Positions 39,267 to 53,600 of a stretch of 64,000 nucleotides of DNA are shown in pieces (position 1 is the first letter of the stretch; each line of letters starts with the position of its first letter). Location of the stretch: contig CM049312.1 in the NCBI GenBank assembly GCA_026874595.1, positions 66,746,929-66,810,928 on the forward strand, written 5' to 3'. The notes below the pieces were generated by a model. That model was not told where the DNA came from and made no database searches. It saw nothing but the letters and a program-made list of their open reading frames with translations. This stretch comes from Sipunculus nudus (lineage: Eukaryota; Annelida; Sipuncula; Golfingiida; Sipunculidae). The translations under genes and the position numbers were made by a program.

Positions 39267-41239
39267 AATCACATATGGTAGGGCTTGAAATCTGTACCAA
39301 AGAATTGTATGCTGGATCAAGTATGTAAAACTGACCAATATTAAAAGTGAAGTTTACAATAATATTAAAATTATTTTCTAGTATTTCATTTACATTTTCT
39401 AATGACTATTTGCTACAGAATATTTGTATAAATCCTTTCTGCAAATATAGATTTACATACATGTAGGGCCAGAAGTAAACCAAAGATAAAAACTATACCC
39501 ATTCAATAACTCTCAAAGTTAAGGTTAATTACTTCTGGGAGTTCTAAGAGCAATATACAGGCCTTTTAAGAACATGGGGGTGACTGTGATGCTCGGATCT
39601 CTTTCAGACACTCAGTTTTTGGTATTCCATATGCACAAATTTCTGGCTGTATGACCCAGAGAATCAGTAAAACTGACTATACCAGGCTCTGTAATTTTTT
39701 TTCCCATCTATTGAAAGACCTGTATATATTTTCATTTACCCTGTTTATTTCTTAATCAGTTTGTACCATAATGGTTGAAAATATTTTCTTTGTAGGATCA
39801 TGCTTAAAAGTCATACCAGGTACTGGGATGAAGCTTTTTAAATACAAACAAATTCCTCTCTAAAGAAGCTGTCCCTCGAGATCTCTCCAACCCTGCCCCC
39901 CTTTACTCTCTCTCTATTTCTCTCCACCATATATTGAATAATAAAAAGAACATATATTAATAATAATCTTATTAATATTAAGATTTCTTTTAATAAAAAC
40001 TATAGACTGCCAAAACAGATATATTTGTGGATTTGCTCAGATTCATCTTAAAACAAATAAATATTCTAGGTTTTCTGCAGCAGAGAATTCCAAACCTCTA
40101 AGCATAATTAACTTTAAAGGAATATACTTTCTCCAACTTTTACTCAGCAATTTTGACAATTTTCAGCTAACAAATCCATATCCTAAGAAATACAGTTTAA
40201 ATAATTTCCAAAACATTTATGCAATAAAACCTAGCTGGCACATTCAAGTTTTTACAAAGTTTAATTTTATAAAAACCTTGAATGATCCAGACATGGGCCA
40301 CTGGGCATTTTTACGTGTTCATTTTAAGGGGCTAAACTTTAATTGACATAAGGCGGAATTTAGTAGCCTGACGCAACTGCTCTAGCTCCCTTTTTATCAC
40401 ATTTAACTCTTTAAGACTTGCAGTATATGTTCAGGACAGATCTTTCAGCGATTCTGGTATTTAAACCTTGAACTGTGGTTTTCTATTATCTATGGGAAAA
40501 ATCCTACGTGGTCTTCCACAAATGCCTCACAGGGTTAAGTTTTTTTCCTTGATATATAAATATTACTTCCCTGCATGCACAATTGTGCATACAAAATCAT
40601 TTGTGATTATGTAAAGATGCAATTGATTTAATCAATTATGAAAGAAAATAACCAATCATCAATATAACTGATTAACTGGCACACCATTTATAAATACCAT
40701 ACTGTTTTAAGTTTAATTTTCAATAATTAGATGAGCTTGCAAACTGATTCCCCACCAGGCTCAAATACAAATGCACTGTTACTCACAAACTGAGAAAACG
40801 CACCACATATGAAAAGAAAAGGTAAATTTTCACAAATAGTTTAATTCCATATATAAGCATTTCCATAAGTATCTGCATGCACATGCTTCTAATTTTACCA
40901 ATAACATATATCAATTATTCTTCATCTCAATGACACATTAAATGTGTGTAAACAATTATGCTAACACATATTTGCATTTATATTTTTGGTCTTGACCTTT
41001 GACCAAAGAGGAACAATACATATATTATTATAATACAAGAAAATATATATTACATATGAAATAGGTGTGTACATACTCTCCTCACTTTAAATATTGTGAA
41101 ATCAAGAGACAATGCTTATCCTTGTGAAAGAACACTAAGGAATTTTTTTTTCTTTGTGTTGAGAGGTAGACTAGAGAGTTGCACAGCTCACTATAACCAT
41201 GGAGTTATAATATAATATAGCTGTTGTAACAGATACAAA

Positions 41240-41955
41240 GCAGCCCTTTGTACCATATACCAGAACTATCAAGTAGCAGAGCTCTTCAAAATATATACCC
41301 AGACTGTTGAGTAGCAGAGCTTTGTAAAAAACTCCCAGAATTTAGAGCAGCAGAGCTCTCAAACAGATTCCCATGGAGACTTCGGAGTAGCAGAGCTCTG
41401 TAACAAATTCCCAGACTTAGAGCAGCAGAGCTCTAAAACAGATATTGAGGGAGATTTCAAAGTAGTAGAGCTCCAAACACAGTTAGTTGTCCAGATCTCA
41501 GAGTTGCAGAGCTCTGAAAAACAGATGTCCAGACTTTAGAGTAGCAGAGCTCTCAAAACCAGATGTCCAGACTTCAGATTAGCAGAGCTTTTAAAAAAAC
41601 ATGTTCATACTGTTCATGCTATACCCAACATGTATATATGTAGAGTAGCAGAGTTCTCTGGGATAGACACAAAGCTCTTCAAATGCCCAGCTAGTTGAGT
41701 AGTAGCTCTTGAACATATGCCCAGACTGTAGAGTTGCACAGATACTCAGGCTGTTGGGTAGCAACTGGGCTCTCTGAGACAGGTATACCCAAAACTGTAG
41801 AGTAGCTGAACCGCAATCCCGAAACCCAGTATGTAGAAAGGTAAGGCTCTCTGAATCAAATACCCAGAGTATCTGGTAGCAGAGCTTTCTGTAAGAGGTA
41901 CCCAGAATGCCAATATAGATACACAAGAAATGTGGAATAGTAGATAGAGCTCTAC
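41240..41955. repeat. Degenerate tandem array with AGTAGCAGAGCTCT motif
   Basis: Roughly 45-60-base units containing (G)TAGCAGAGCTCT and 'cccagact' recur about 14 times with heavy drift; a few more relics occur at 42640-42710 on the other side of a MITE. The MITE thus appears to have inserted into this array. Confidence 0.75.
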
Positions 41956-41960
41956 ATGAC

Positions 41961-42586
41961 TATAGTCCGTTCCTTGACCCCTGTCCACCTGAATTTTCGC
42001 GATTATCTCTACACAAGACAAACTTGGCAAACAAAATTGGCACCAATGGCATAAAGAGGCAAAAGCATAATTTTTGGTACCTTACCTACTCACGATATAA
42101 ATATTATTTACTTTACGGCCTGGTTGACATGTCTCAAATATATCCGTGGTTCATGGCATCCCTAATATGCGGCATTTGTTTATCCTACTTGGATATTTAT
42201 TTAAAGTAATGTGACGTAACAGTGAAGCGCGTGCACGCAGAGAATACAAGTCTGGCTGTAAACAGGGGTCAGCAGCTCTTGATTATTGGTCCCGTGAATG
42301 TTGGTGCCTCTTTAGTACGTCACGTCTATTATGACGTCATCACTATCCCCTGATATGCCCATTTAACAGATTAATGGCAAGATGTCGCTAAAGAATAGAC
42401 TAGTTACTCATAAAATGGTTTTAAATTGTTTACAGGAAAATTACATAAGGTAGGCTATTATTTCCTTAATAGTTAACTACGCTTTTTCCTCTTTCTTCCC
42501 CAAGGTCAAACAGTTTTGGCGTTCTTTGATTCACAAATAAGTAATCGCGAAAAAACAGGTGGACAGGGGTACTGGAACGGACTATA
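41961..42586. mobile_element. 626-bp MITE with ~45-bp TIRs
   Basis: The left end TATAGTCCGTTCC...CCCCTGTCCACCTG...TTTTCGCGATTA is repeated inverted at the right end (42543-42586) with only a few differences. Ends in TATA on both sides, consistent with a TA target duplication. The interior has a perfect CRE-type palindrome, ATGACGTCAT, at 42331-42340. No coding capacity. Confidence 0.85.
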
Positions 42587-43971
42587 CATGTACATGTATG
42601 TAGTATATGTATATGCAAAGCGTTGAGTCAGAGTGTTGTGTTACAGATACCCAGAGTGATGAGTAGCACTATACTCAGTAACAGATACCCTGGATGATGA
42701 GTAAGGCAGCAGATTTGTAAGTAAATCATAAATGTACCCTAATTCTTGAGGAGCCAGCCTGAGTTCACCCTTCCAGATCAATATGTGCATGCAACAGATA
42801 AATGTATTGTTATAAACACTATTCTACACATAACACTTGTTTCTTCACCATCTAGTGCTTCTATTTAAAGCTAGCATTCCATATATCATGTGTGTAAGCA
42901 GTAAGTATGTGTTATGCGGCTAGAAAATGGATGCCTGTGATTCAATTAATACGTATCCATATACATGATCATGATGACTGGTAAATCTGTTGTAAGCAGA
43001 ACTGAGGATGACAGAGTATTTCCACTCTGGCACGGCTGTCCTGTCACACTTGCTACAAGAGAAGTCTGAGTTGTGTGTATGAGTATACTGATATAATCCA
43101 ACCTGGAATGGCATCATAAGCTGACCAGAAACAATGACCAATAAGATAATAATGTAATCCACCTGTCCTTTCCTGGGACATAAAACTGGAAAGTTTCTGT
43201 TTTTTAATGCATCCCTTTAGAAACTTTGTTTCATGGCATGGACACTAAATGGAGATAGTAATTGCACTTAAAGTCTGTTTTTTAAGCCTCATAAAAAAAG
43301 CACTATCAATCATTTGTATTACAATATTTAACAAATATAAAAGTGAATTACTACCAATTACTATCAGACAAACAAGCATAAAGTACACAATAAACATAAA
43401 AGTTCAATGAATCACAATTAAACAACAGATTATCACTAACAGCAGCCAATAACAAATTTATAAAGTACACAAGTAAAAGACTTAATTTAACTTTCAGAAT
43501 TGAAAGTGTCACTGATTAATAACACAAAATAACACAACAAGACATGAGGGGATAAGACTTTTAAGATCTAGTAATATTCAAGCTAGGTAAGCATGTGATT
43601 AAGTACTGAACTGTTGTCTTAATGGTCTGGCAGAACAGTAATAAAAAGGTATAATTTGCAGAGCTGATATGTCCAGATTTATCCAGACCTATATTGCCCC
43701 ATCATCCTGCAAAGTAGTCGTACACCATGCATTTAGAGGAGTATTGAGACAGGGTGTTCATCAAAGCAGTTATAAATAGACCTGATACTCTCTTAGTCCT
43801 ATGAAACTAGTCTGATAAAAATAATCCACAACTTCATTAAATAAACCATTTACCATTGAATAAAATTAAAATTTAAGTACATGAAATTGTCAAATGTTAA
43901 AATAAAATACATGTAATGCCTTCAAACATCACCAAACCAGTCCTGTTGATGTATAATACAAAGTGTTGAAT

Positions 43972-44240
43972 AGGTACCTCAGTGGTTTAGGCATTGGACT
44001 TCAGGGATGAAGCTATAACAGGCTTAAACCCTGCCAGTGTCTCAAGGACATAAAGGTGGAATCCCTACAGAACCTCACTGATTCCCTCTGTCCTTACAAC
44101 AGGTTATGACTTCTGGATTATGCTTAACCCACTGCATATAAAAATCCAGAACATTAATACATGTAATAACATATCATTCTTATCATATGAAAACCATCCT
44201 CAGTCTATAGACAGTGCCACCTTCAGGCCATGGACCTATC
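43972..44240 (+). mobile_element. tRNA-headed SINE of a second type
   Basis: Plus-strand head with a box A-like TCAGTGGTTTAGGCATTGG and box B-like AGGCTTAAACCC. Its downstream body (ACATATCATTCTTATC, then ATAGACAGTGCCACC) recurs at 63140-63210. No clear target duplication found. Confidence 0.55.
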
Positions 44241-44695
44241 TTTAAGAAAAAGAGTATGTATAATGCATATATAGTGTGAAATTCTATAGACTCATGATGA
44301 AAAAGGTTTAACCATTGAATATAATCATAATTAAAGTACATGAAATCATCAAATGTTAAAATACATGTGATGCCTTCAAACATCATTGCCTAGATGTGGT
44401 TTATCTTCTGATATCAGTTCATTTTTGGGGGAAATACAAAAGTTTCCTTGCAAAATAACCCTGGGTTACAGACCCAGTATCTCTTTTTCACCTGTTTTGT
44501 ATATTTTTTTGGTTCTATGTGTTGATATATATAATCAAAGTGTCTTTGTTTACTATAACAAAAATGCCTTGACAAGGGTAGGATGTTGAACCTGGGCAGG
44601 AATTGCAATCAAGGAACAAATATTATCTTGCCATGAATCAGAAATCAATTAGATTTCTTTACTTTTAACATCTTGATTTTTGGTAATACTATAGA

Positions 44696-45136
44696 CAGTG
44701 ATGTAGGATTTGAGTCCAGACTTGGACTCAAATCAACTTTTTAGAGACTCAGACTTGGGGGGGGTCCAGGACTCAAGACTTGTACTTTGAGGTAAGGACT
44801 CAAGAAATCAGGCCGAGTCCATCTCCAGTCCAGAAGAAAAATACTCATACATATTATAAGAGACTACTGGTAATATACATGTGTGACTTGCAGAATATTT
44901 AAAAATAATAACACTATATATACCAAGCTTTGCTCAGGATCAGGAACTATATATAAATGTAATTAACCATCATAGTAAAAGTATGTGTGAACTAACTTAA
45001 ATATGTATATGATATAATCTGAATTTTACTGGAGGAAGGTAGACTTGACTCGCACCTCAAGAACTCGAACGTGGGGACTAGATTGGCCTGGACTTGGACT
45101 TCCATTTAGACTGGTGTGGACTCTATTACATCACTG
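44696..45136. mobile_element. GAGTCC-rich TIR element
   Basis: Ends CAGTGATGTA (44696) and TACATCACTG (45136) are perfect 10-base inverted repeats followed by GAGTCCA-type sequence on both sides. The CAGTG start suggests a hAT-like MITE, but the flanks (ACTATAGA, GTAGTAGT) do not match. A decayed relative lies at 32960-33600. Confidence 0.55.
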
Positions 45137-45158
45137 GTAGTAGTGTAGAACTCCATGC

Positions 45159-45738
45159 GTATGCTCTCTTTTGTACCACTGATCTCACCTGGTGTAAGTT
45201 TATTTCTACCATCCAGGCACAAGGATATGGTTTCATAGTTAAATCTTGGCAAATATTGGCCGTTAAATTTTTTTCAGGAAGGAACAATGTATTTCTAATA
45301 TATCTACTATATATATCTACTATATAAATCTACTATAAAAGAATGGACACCTCAAATATCTGCAAGAGTTAATGCAATAAGAGAATTTATCACACACACA
45401 ATGGCACAACTTATTCTGTAACATATTAAGAAGTCTGTGGTAGTGTGGTAGTATGCTCTCTTTTGTACCACTGATCTCACCTGGTGTAAGTTTATTTCTA
45501 CCATCCAGGCACAAGGATATGGTTTCATAGTTAAATCTTGGCAAATATTGGCCGTTAAATTTTTTTCAGGAAGGAACAATGTATTTCTAATATATCTACT
45601 ATATATATCTACTATATATATCTACTATAAAAGAATGGACACCTCAAATATCTGCAAGAGTTAATGCAATAAGAGAATTTATCACACACACAATGGCACA
45701 ACTTATTCTGTAACATATTAAGAAGTCTGTGGTAGTGT
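45159..45738. repeat. Recent 292-bp tandem duplication
   Basis: Copies at 45159-45446 and 45451-45738, nearly identical, each starting GTATGCTCTCTTTTGTACCA and ending AGTCTGTGGTAGTGT, with a TATATATCTACTA short array inside that differs slightly. Intergenic. Confidence 0.9.
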
Positions 45739-47482
45739 CAACATATATAGCATTTTAAAAATAACATTTAACAATAAACAAAAATATGGTACAATTATCT
45801 TTTTGAGTGATTTAAGACTATTACCCTACCAACATAAAGTATAATCTTGAAACATCTTAAAAGGACTTGAAAAGTAACATAGATGAAAGCTCAATGGTAC
45901 CTTAAATAGTCAACAGTAACAAGTGTATGATGTAAGTATCAGATCTGACCAATACCTTGTAACATGCTGAGTAACAGTCAAAAAATACAATTATTGTTCA
46001 AACTAGGCAATTGTTCTTGGGCATACGTAACAGGTAAACATGTATTGCAGGATTAAAATATCAGATCAAAATTATGAAGATTTCACATAAGCAAAAACAT
46101 TATGGACTGAGCAGATCTTGGAAATTAAGGTAAATGTAAGATAAATAATTCATTAACATGGTTGTGATTCTAAAAAAATTGCTAATTAAAAATTAAAATA
46201 CTCAATATGTGAACATTTTAAGATTCTTTATCTTTTACATCAACAAACAGGATGACACAGTTTGCCTTCATTTAAATAATTTACATATTAAAGTTATTAC
46301 TATCATTGGTATTAACATCCTGACTCAAGTAAAATGTACAATAAAACATTCACAATATCACTAATATAAATTACCTTTGCTATATTTTGCTTTCATCAAG
46401 GAAGTAAAGTTTTCCTGAGGGTTTGTGGGGCAGTATTTTTTTTCAAGGTTTTCCTTTTTTTCATACTTTCTCACCTGTTCTCTCCTGTAGATACAGACAT
46501 AACTTTAGAAAGTATGTATAGTATTGGATAACTATATACTAGCACATAAGCTTGTCTTCAACAAATATATTTAATTATTCAGGAAGACCAAATGTACATC
46601 AAACTTTGCAATATAATTTGGAAGAGCCACTTCAAACTTTGGTTTGATAACCCCTAACACTACATAAGCAATGACCAGACAAGATCCTTTCTTATACATA
46701 TAATATACCCAGCATGTCAAACTAATTTTTCACTCCTACATGAAATATACCTCATAACATGAGTCAACACCTCCTGATAAAGCACAATTTACTCACAAAT
46801 TAAAGAAATAGTTTTACACAAATGTTATGCAAGTTTTGTTGAGGGTTTCCTTGTAAGGAAATTATTATTATATAAGTTCAAATAACTTTTACCTACTTTC
46901 ACAGACTTGCACAGACCTAGTCATTTATGTATTTTCATATATGTATGCTTGTTATGATCAGTCCTGTACAAACACTGTTTCTTAAAATGTAGCAATTTTT
47001 TCATGATTTGTAGCTTTAATTATTTTCCACATCTGTTTTAACACTATCAACTGTTAATTTATTCATATAATTTAATTTATATCTCAGGTATTCTGTGCTT
47101 GATGTATTTTTTTCTTGTATTAATCTTGATCACAAGGACCTCTATGGAAATAAGTTTTGTGTTTTAAACTTTTTAGTGTTATCCTTGGATATGCCAAAAT
47201 ATTGTATATTATGATGAATGTTCTATGAATGCATGTACCTGATTACCTAATAAAACCAGTCAATATCCTTGGCTATGCCAAGATACTGTATATTATGATG
47301 AGTGTTTTTTTAAATGCATGTACCTGACTACCTTATAAAATTAGTCAATCAATAAATCAGACAGCGACCACAGGAGGACCTGATACAGTCATGAACGAGT
47401 AACTTTTTAAAAGTACCGTAAGTCACTTTTATAAAAATATCTCCAGACACAAAACAGGCACTCCTTGGGTTCATACTATAAT

Positions 47483-47488
47483 TTTATT
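47483..47488 (-). terminator. AACS: AACS poly(A) signal AATAAA
   Basis: AATAAA on the minus strand about 50 bases after the stop codon, in the sequence CCAATAAAATTATAG. This implies a short 3' UTR ending near 47465. Confidence 0.75.
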
Positions 47489-47538
47489 GGAAGAAATGGA
47501 GAAACGAGAGACTGTGCTGCCTGGCCCCTGTGATGATT

Positions 47539-47676
47539 TTAGAATCCCTGTAGTTCCGCGATGTTGTAGTACAAGTCAAGAGATTCTGGGTTTGCGTATG
47601 CACCTCGCTGTTTGACATCAATGCCACTCAGTATTTTCTTTACTGCCACCTCCACTTTCTTCCCACTCTGAGTGTA
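47539..47676 (-). CDS. AACS: AACS last exon with stop codon
   Basis: Acceptor TTTTTAG, 45 codons and TAA. Encodes [18 protein letters not shown] and [17 protein letters not shown], the full conserved C-terminus of AACS including the motif-A10 lysine in GKKVEV. Confidence 0.98.
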   Translation of the reverse strand, partial: YTQSGKKVEVAVKKILSGIDVKQRGAYANPESLDLYYNIAELQGF

Positions 47677-50600
47677 CTAAAAATAAATAAAAAGAAGGAT
47701 CAACAGTGACATTGGATAAAGTTAATTTAATTGTTATGAAAATCTGGCATAGGCTTCTAATCTGTATCACTGGTATACTAATACCTTGTGATTATAAGCT
47801 ACAAAAAAAGAAAGACAGGTTGTGTATGATTATATAAACATGGTTTTTAACCTAGAGAGTCAATATATATTTTATCATATCCTAGAAACAAGAATGCCAC
47901 AAGAAAGCATGATATGCCAGTTAATAAGTCTGCAAATTGAATATCAACATAGGGGGCTCCATTGAGCACTTAATTCTGCATGCATACCACAAGATCACAT
48001 GATGGATATGTCTTCAAAATTTTTGGATGATAGCTGCAGCCATTTCAGTAAAAAAACAAGGGACCTATGGGTCATGACGCTCAGCTGTTATATATGATAA
48101 AAAATATTATTTAGAAATGAGGCACATGCTGGTTTTGTGTGGTAATAAATATAAGCTGTATTATGAGTTGTTGTTGTTTAGCTTATGTATGATTTTGATA
48201 GTACCTCTGGAGACAAGGAAGAGGACTGATTTCATTTATTTTATTAACAAATGGAGTACTATTGTCACACAGATTTTGACTTGGCCATATAACTTATAAG
48301 CAGAATATATAATATAAGGGTTTAACTATTAATTAAAAAAATTACAAATATTGTCCCAAATATAATTTTTATTTATAATAATAAGAGAATCATATGATTT
48401 TTTTAAATGAAATATAACTGAAATGATTTATTAAAATAATATTAAAGAATATATTCATGAATGCATTCATGAATACATTTTGAAAGTATTTGCACTGGTA
48501 TTCATATACTTTCATTTTTACCTGAATTCCCATTCTTTATGCAAGAAATTTTATAATGGAGTACATAATCATATTCGTATTTAAATACAATTACAAAGTA
48601 TTCACACCATGTCTGGTATTTATTCAGTTTTCACCAAACAATGATGTTGAGAATCCAGAATATACAAAATTCACACATTTAAATAATGATCATAAGTACC
48701 TGGTTTTATGGCTTTTATTTATATTAAAAAATAACTGTAATAAATTCATTTTGGACTTATTTCACATCAATGTACACACTAGACACAGTAGGAATCTAGA
48801 TTAATATTATCAACTGCATCTTTGTCTATCATTAATTTCCATCATATGATCCCTAATGATTAGTAATGAATGATATGATTTACTTCTTTATCATTAAAAT
48901 TGAACTGAAAATACCATAGGTGACTGCATGGTGTTATTTGGAATACGTGACATTCTATCCATCGATACAAGATTCTTATATCATCAGTAACTGCAAGTTA
49001 ATTTCCTGTTATTATAAACTAACAAATTCCTTATCTATTTTTCTTTAATTTTTTTATTAAAAACCAATAAAAATTTATTAATTTATTGTTTATTGTTATG
49101 TAGTTGGTTAAAACTACTAGATGAGTTGGGTTGGACACCTGGATCAACTGTGGCTGGCCATAAGCTGCCTGGATTCCCGTGTATGCCTCCCCTCAAGCAT
49201 GCATAATTTGCTGAAAGTTCAACAAGGTCAACATACAGGTGACTCAAGAGGGGCTGGAGAGAGCCAAAGTCTGACAGGGTCTCATAAAAACATTAATAAA
49301 AGCTTCAATTTTTGGCCAATTTCTTTCAGCTTTCTAAACTTAAAAGCTGAAATCCTTATGTGTGCATGATATGAAAATTATATCAACAGTGTTACTAATT
49401 TTTCATTTATACTAATAACTTATAAAATTTGAAAAATTCATAACTAATTTTGGGTATTCAATTGAATCTTGATTAAATAATATTACATCCCTGACAAAAA
49501 ATCTCTAGCTTCAGCAATCCCCTTGTAAAGGGAGTAAATATTTCTTGATTTTTTACAAAGTGCATTATGTTTGGGCCCGAAACTTAAAACAATTATGCAA
49601 TACTGACATCATTCTGGCATGTGCATAGAGAATGAAAAATATGTATATTATTTATGATTAAAGTCAGATCAGTGGTTTTGATATTAGGCAGTCTTAAGGT
49701 GTAAAAATGAGTTTTTAATGGAAAAATGAAGTTTTTCATTAATATCTTGAAGGTATTAAGTCCTAGTGACCAAATTCTTGGCATGGTAGGGGATTTTGGA
49801 GACATCTAGCTGTATGCCGAATTTAAGGAACTAAGAGCTGAAGCTGGGGAGCTGAGCTGAAGCTGGGGAGCTGAGCTGAGCTCTTGCAAACTGCATAACA
49901 CTAGCTTAATGTAAACAATATGTTACATGGTGCTTGAAAACTTGAATAAAATCTACAGTTTTTGATCAACTGGTTTCAAATTTTTGGTATTAACAGTTGA
50001 AAAGGTAACAAAAACATGCTGTGAAAATTAAATTCACAGTACTTACAGGAAAAAAAAACGTGCAATGGTCAAAGTTGAGCAAAATTTAAGGTACCAATTT
50101 TTTATTTTTATTAATATTTTAAAAAATTTAAAAGATTTTGATCTAATTTTGGGTATACAATTTAATTTTGATGAATTAAAGTTATATTACTGGAAAAAAG
50201 GTCCATAGCTTGAGGTTTTTCCTTAATTTCTCAAAGGAACGAAGTCGAAAAGACCCTGTTTTCGGCTTGGTAGGAGATCTTGGGGACATCTAACATTATG
50301 CAGAGTTTTGGATTCCTAGGTCTTACGGTTTCAAAACGTGCCACATCTACGGACGGACGGACAGACGGACGGACGACGGACAATGGACCACTACTATAGC
50401 TCAGATGACTTATAGTCAGCTGAGCTAAAAATAGGAGAGAGTCTAGTTGGTAAATGCTTTGCAACAGAGTTAAACTTTTTAATTAAAATGAGTGGAGACA
50501 GGACTTAATTTCCATGACTCCCTACATTAGATATTCCTTTACCCGGTACATTGGTATTTTGTGTACATATACATTTAAAGTGAAAATTTGGAGATTCTTA

Positions 50601-53600
50601 CTGGAATATCTTTAGTTTCCATGATGATAGCCGGGACGTGACGAGCTGACAGCTGAGCTCGGATTCCTGCTTTGACGTGCTTGACGACATCATTGTTGAA
50701 CTGACTGCCAGGAGCCATCTTTAAGAAAAGTATGACTCGTTCTTCCCCTCCATCTTTGCTTCTCTGCCCAATACATAAACTGTCCTGGATCTCCTTATAG
50801 TTTTCAACTGAAAATAAAGCAATGAAAAATAAGACCTGGTTAGAGTATCATTAAGTAATGAACTGATAGTTCAGGATATGACACAAATCTTCAGTGTAAA
50901 AACATAAATGAAATATATAATAAATATCAGCTGAGCTAGATAAGTTTGATGTGGCTGGAGTAAATAGCTATCATTTAATTAAGGTCAGGTTTACAATGAA
51001 AGATTAGAAGTCTTTACTCAGACAAATAACTAGGCCTGAAAGAAGTACTACGGTAAGTCTCAGTAGTCCTAAACACCAGAATACCGCTGAATACCATCCA
51101 AATACCACTTACATTGTCAAAATACCCAATAATAAAAGACCATCGAGGCTTAAGTGAAATGTTTAAGCCAATAATTAATCATTCAATAGAGGGATTGGAA
51201 TTTTAAATTGTCACCAGAGTACTGGTAAAGACCTTACAGACTGGCTCTATCTTTTACTGCTTGTGTACTGCTCTATTGAAAATAGTTAAATGTATCATAT
51301 GAGCCTCGATGGTCTTTAATTATAGGGTATTTTGACAATATAAGCAGTATTTAGGTGGTATTCAGCTGTATTCTGCGGTATTCAGGTGTTTAGGACGACC
51401 CTGAAGTCTTGGTAATTCCTACAGGACACTCAAGTCCAATCTTTGGATCTGTGCGGTCATGTGTGGATACATGTATCTCTGATTGTTACTGCAAACTTAT
51501 AGGCACCCTATATATTTATTCATTACTGCAGGGATTAAAACCTGTGCTAATCAGTTTAACAGAGGTTTGTTAATTTCTTTTGCTACATAGAAACCACATA
51601 AAAAATACCCATTTCATGCCAGATCCTGTCTTGTGCAAAACACCAAGCTTAATCTATATTTTTTTTGCATCAGTAAATGATGTCCCTTTGAATATTAATT
51701 TAACATGTTGCCATGGCAATAAATACTCAGGTCTGAGTACCTATTGAGTAACTGAATCCAAAATTTGGTACCCATTTCAGCCCTACAAATAACCTATCTA
51801 AAGTCAAAACTAAATGACTATGTTTGATATCATATGAATCTTATGTCATCATAAAGCATAAAATCAACTTCAATGCTTAATAACTGTTAAGATTGCTATA
51901 TGTATATATCATCGTTAGTATAGTACATAGAAAACCTGATATTTCATGAAATGTACTGAAAACCTGAAATCAAGAGGGCTGCATTAGATAATGTCTTGTG
52001 GTGTCAGACTGTTACATTCATAATTCAATACACATTGGTCATTCCTGACTATTCCTTACCAATGTGGTAGATTTCTGCACTTCCAAACCGTACACCATTG
52101 GGATTGAGAGTGCCATCACTGGAACAAAATAGTAAGTTTATGAAGCTTATACTCCAACAAATGTATAACAGAGATCAATTTGGTAAATGGATTCATATAT
52201 GCAGAGTTAAATTTTCATGATTTTCACCTTTTCAGCGTTTCAATTTTCTTTATCTTACCGTATAGTAACATACATAAAATATTTTAATTAATATATACAA
52301 TATTATATGAATTATTTGATATGCCCACATCTTTAATAATGAGGATCAAAGGGTACATCGAGCAAGTGGAAATTCTTGCTCATCACTGATAGATATATAA
52401 CAGACTTGATTTAATTCAATCATTAACATGTAACATACTATTTAAAATGATATAAATCTTATGTCTTTCAACTTAGGACATTACACAGATGGATCTTATG
52501 AAAACAGTGTACTTGAGAGTTAAACTGTGTTTATTGGGCATCTTTTTTTTATATTTTTTTTGGTGGAGGTAACTGCCTCCATTTGTTTATGTTCTCTTAT
52601 CTAATTCTTAATCTAAGTATGTACATCTGCAGAGTTCCATTTCAGTTTGGGACTACATCACAGGGTGGTAGCACTCACTTCCTATCAGATTATTTTTGGT
52701 GTCACCCAGGCCCGGTGTCTACCACATCTGTGGGTCGTGGGTGTGTAATCATCCCTAGGTAGGGTCATAACACCAAGGAACCCCTTACAATGCACACATT
52801 TGTGAGTGATACACGGCTGTGGAGCACAGCCTTTCCATTAAGCCTGCAGAGTGCTCACCCTGAGAGGGAACGGACTGTGAAAATCTCATCACCTCGGCCG
52901 AGATTCGAACTCACAATCTCTCTTGTGCTCTACCCCTGTGCATTTATGGGGCATCTTGTTCATGTTGGTTTTTTTTAAATATTTTTGTTGGCACGGCCTT
53001 CCCATAAGCCTACAGAGTGCTCACCCATGGTGAGGCTGATCATGAAAATCTCACCACCTCGGATGAGATTTGAACTCATGACCTTTGAGTCCTGTGCTTT
53101 ACCCCAAGCCAAAGAAGTTGGTTTATGAAAGTTTGACTCTCATGAATATCACAAAATTTAACCCCACACTAATAGAAAATGCCAATAAGAGTATCAGGGG
53201 TCTAGATTTCTAACTACTTTGATGAAAACATACTGGGAAAATAAACAGACATTGATAGCTGTATGGTAAAGCTCATCCACATTTGACACACTCCAGGACC
53301 AATTTATTAACACAGCATTTCAGTATAAATACAGGAACAAAAGCAAAATTGATAGATTTATAGGAACAAAATGTATTGTTGATGAGGCATAAGAATCACT
53401 TTGTCTTTAAAATTCTTATTCTAAAATTCATTATTCATTTTTTTTTCATTGACTTTTCTGCAGAATTTATGAATATTATGATTTACTCTGCATACATATT
53501 AATGAATTGTAGGTTACTTCTTTTCAGAAAAGTATTTACAGTACTACTGTAATAGATATACAAGCTTGTTTATCTACAAGATGTTAACATACATAGCACG

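Larger units (their letters stand above)
35742..47460. other. Intergenic region between AACS 3' end and PHF12 5' end
   Basis: About 11.7 kb with no convincing coding sequence. It holds an (AT)n tract, the nested SINE/tandem-core element at 37.2-39.3 kb, a degenerate array at 41.2-41.95 kb, a MITE at 42.0-42.6 kb, a SINE head at 44.0 kb, a GAGTCC-rich element at 44.7-45.1 kb and a 292-bp duplication at 45.2-45.7 kb. I see nothing in 39.3-41.2 kb or 45.8-47.4 kb. Confidence 0.55.
47677..50601. other. AACS last intron, mostly mobile-element sequence
   Basis: Holds the dispersed repeat at 48056-48735 and the tandem-core element at about 49120-50430. No additional exon is needed by phase or protein continuity. 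Confidence 0.6.

Noticed and set aside
41591-42030. Two 94-111 codon minus-strand frames
   Set aside because: They read through the degenerate AGAGCTCT array and the MITE end.
42920-43162. 80-codon minus-strand frame in the intergenic region
   Set aside because: No recognised similarity and no splice or promoter support.
44688-45144. Calling 44696-45136 a definite hAT insertion
   Set aside because: The flanking 8-base sequences do not match, so only the inverted ends support it.
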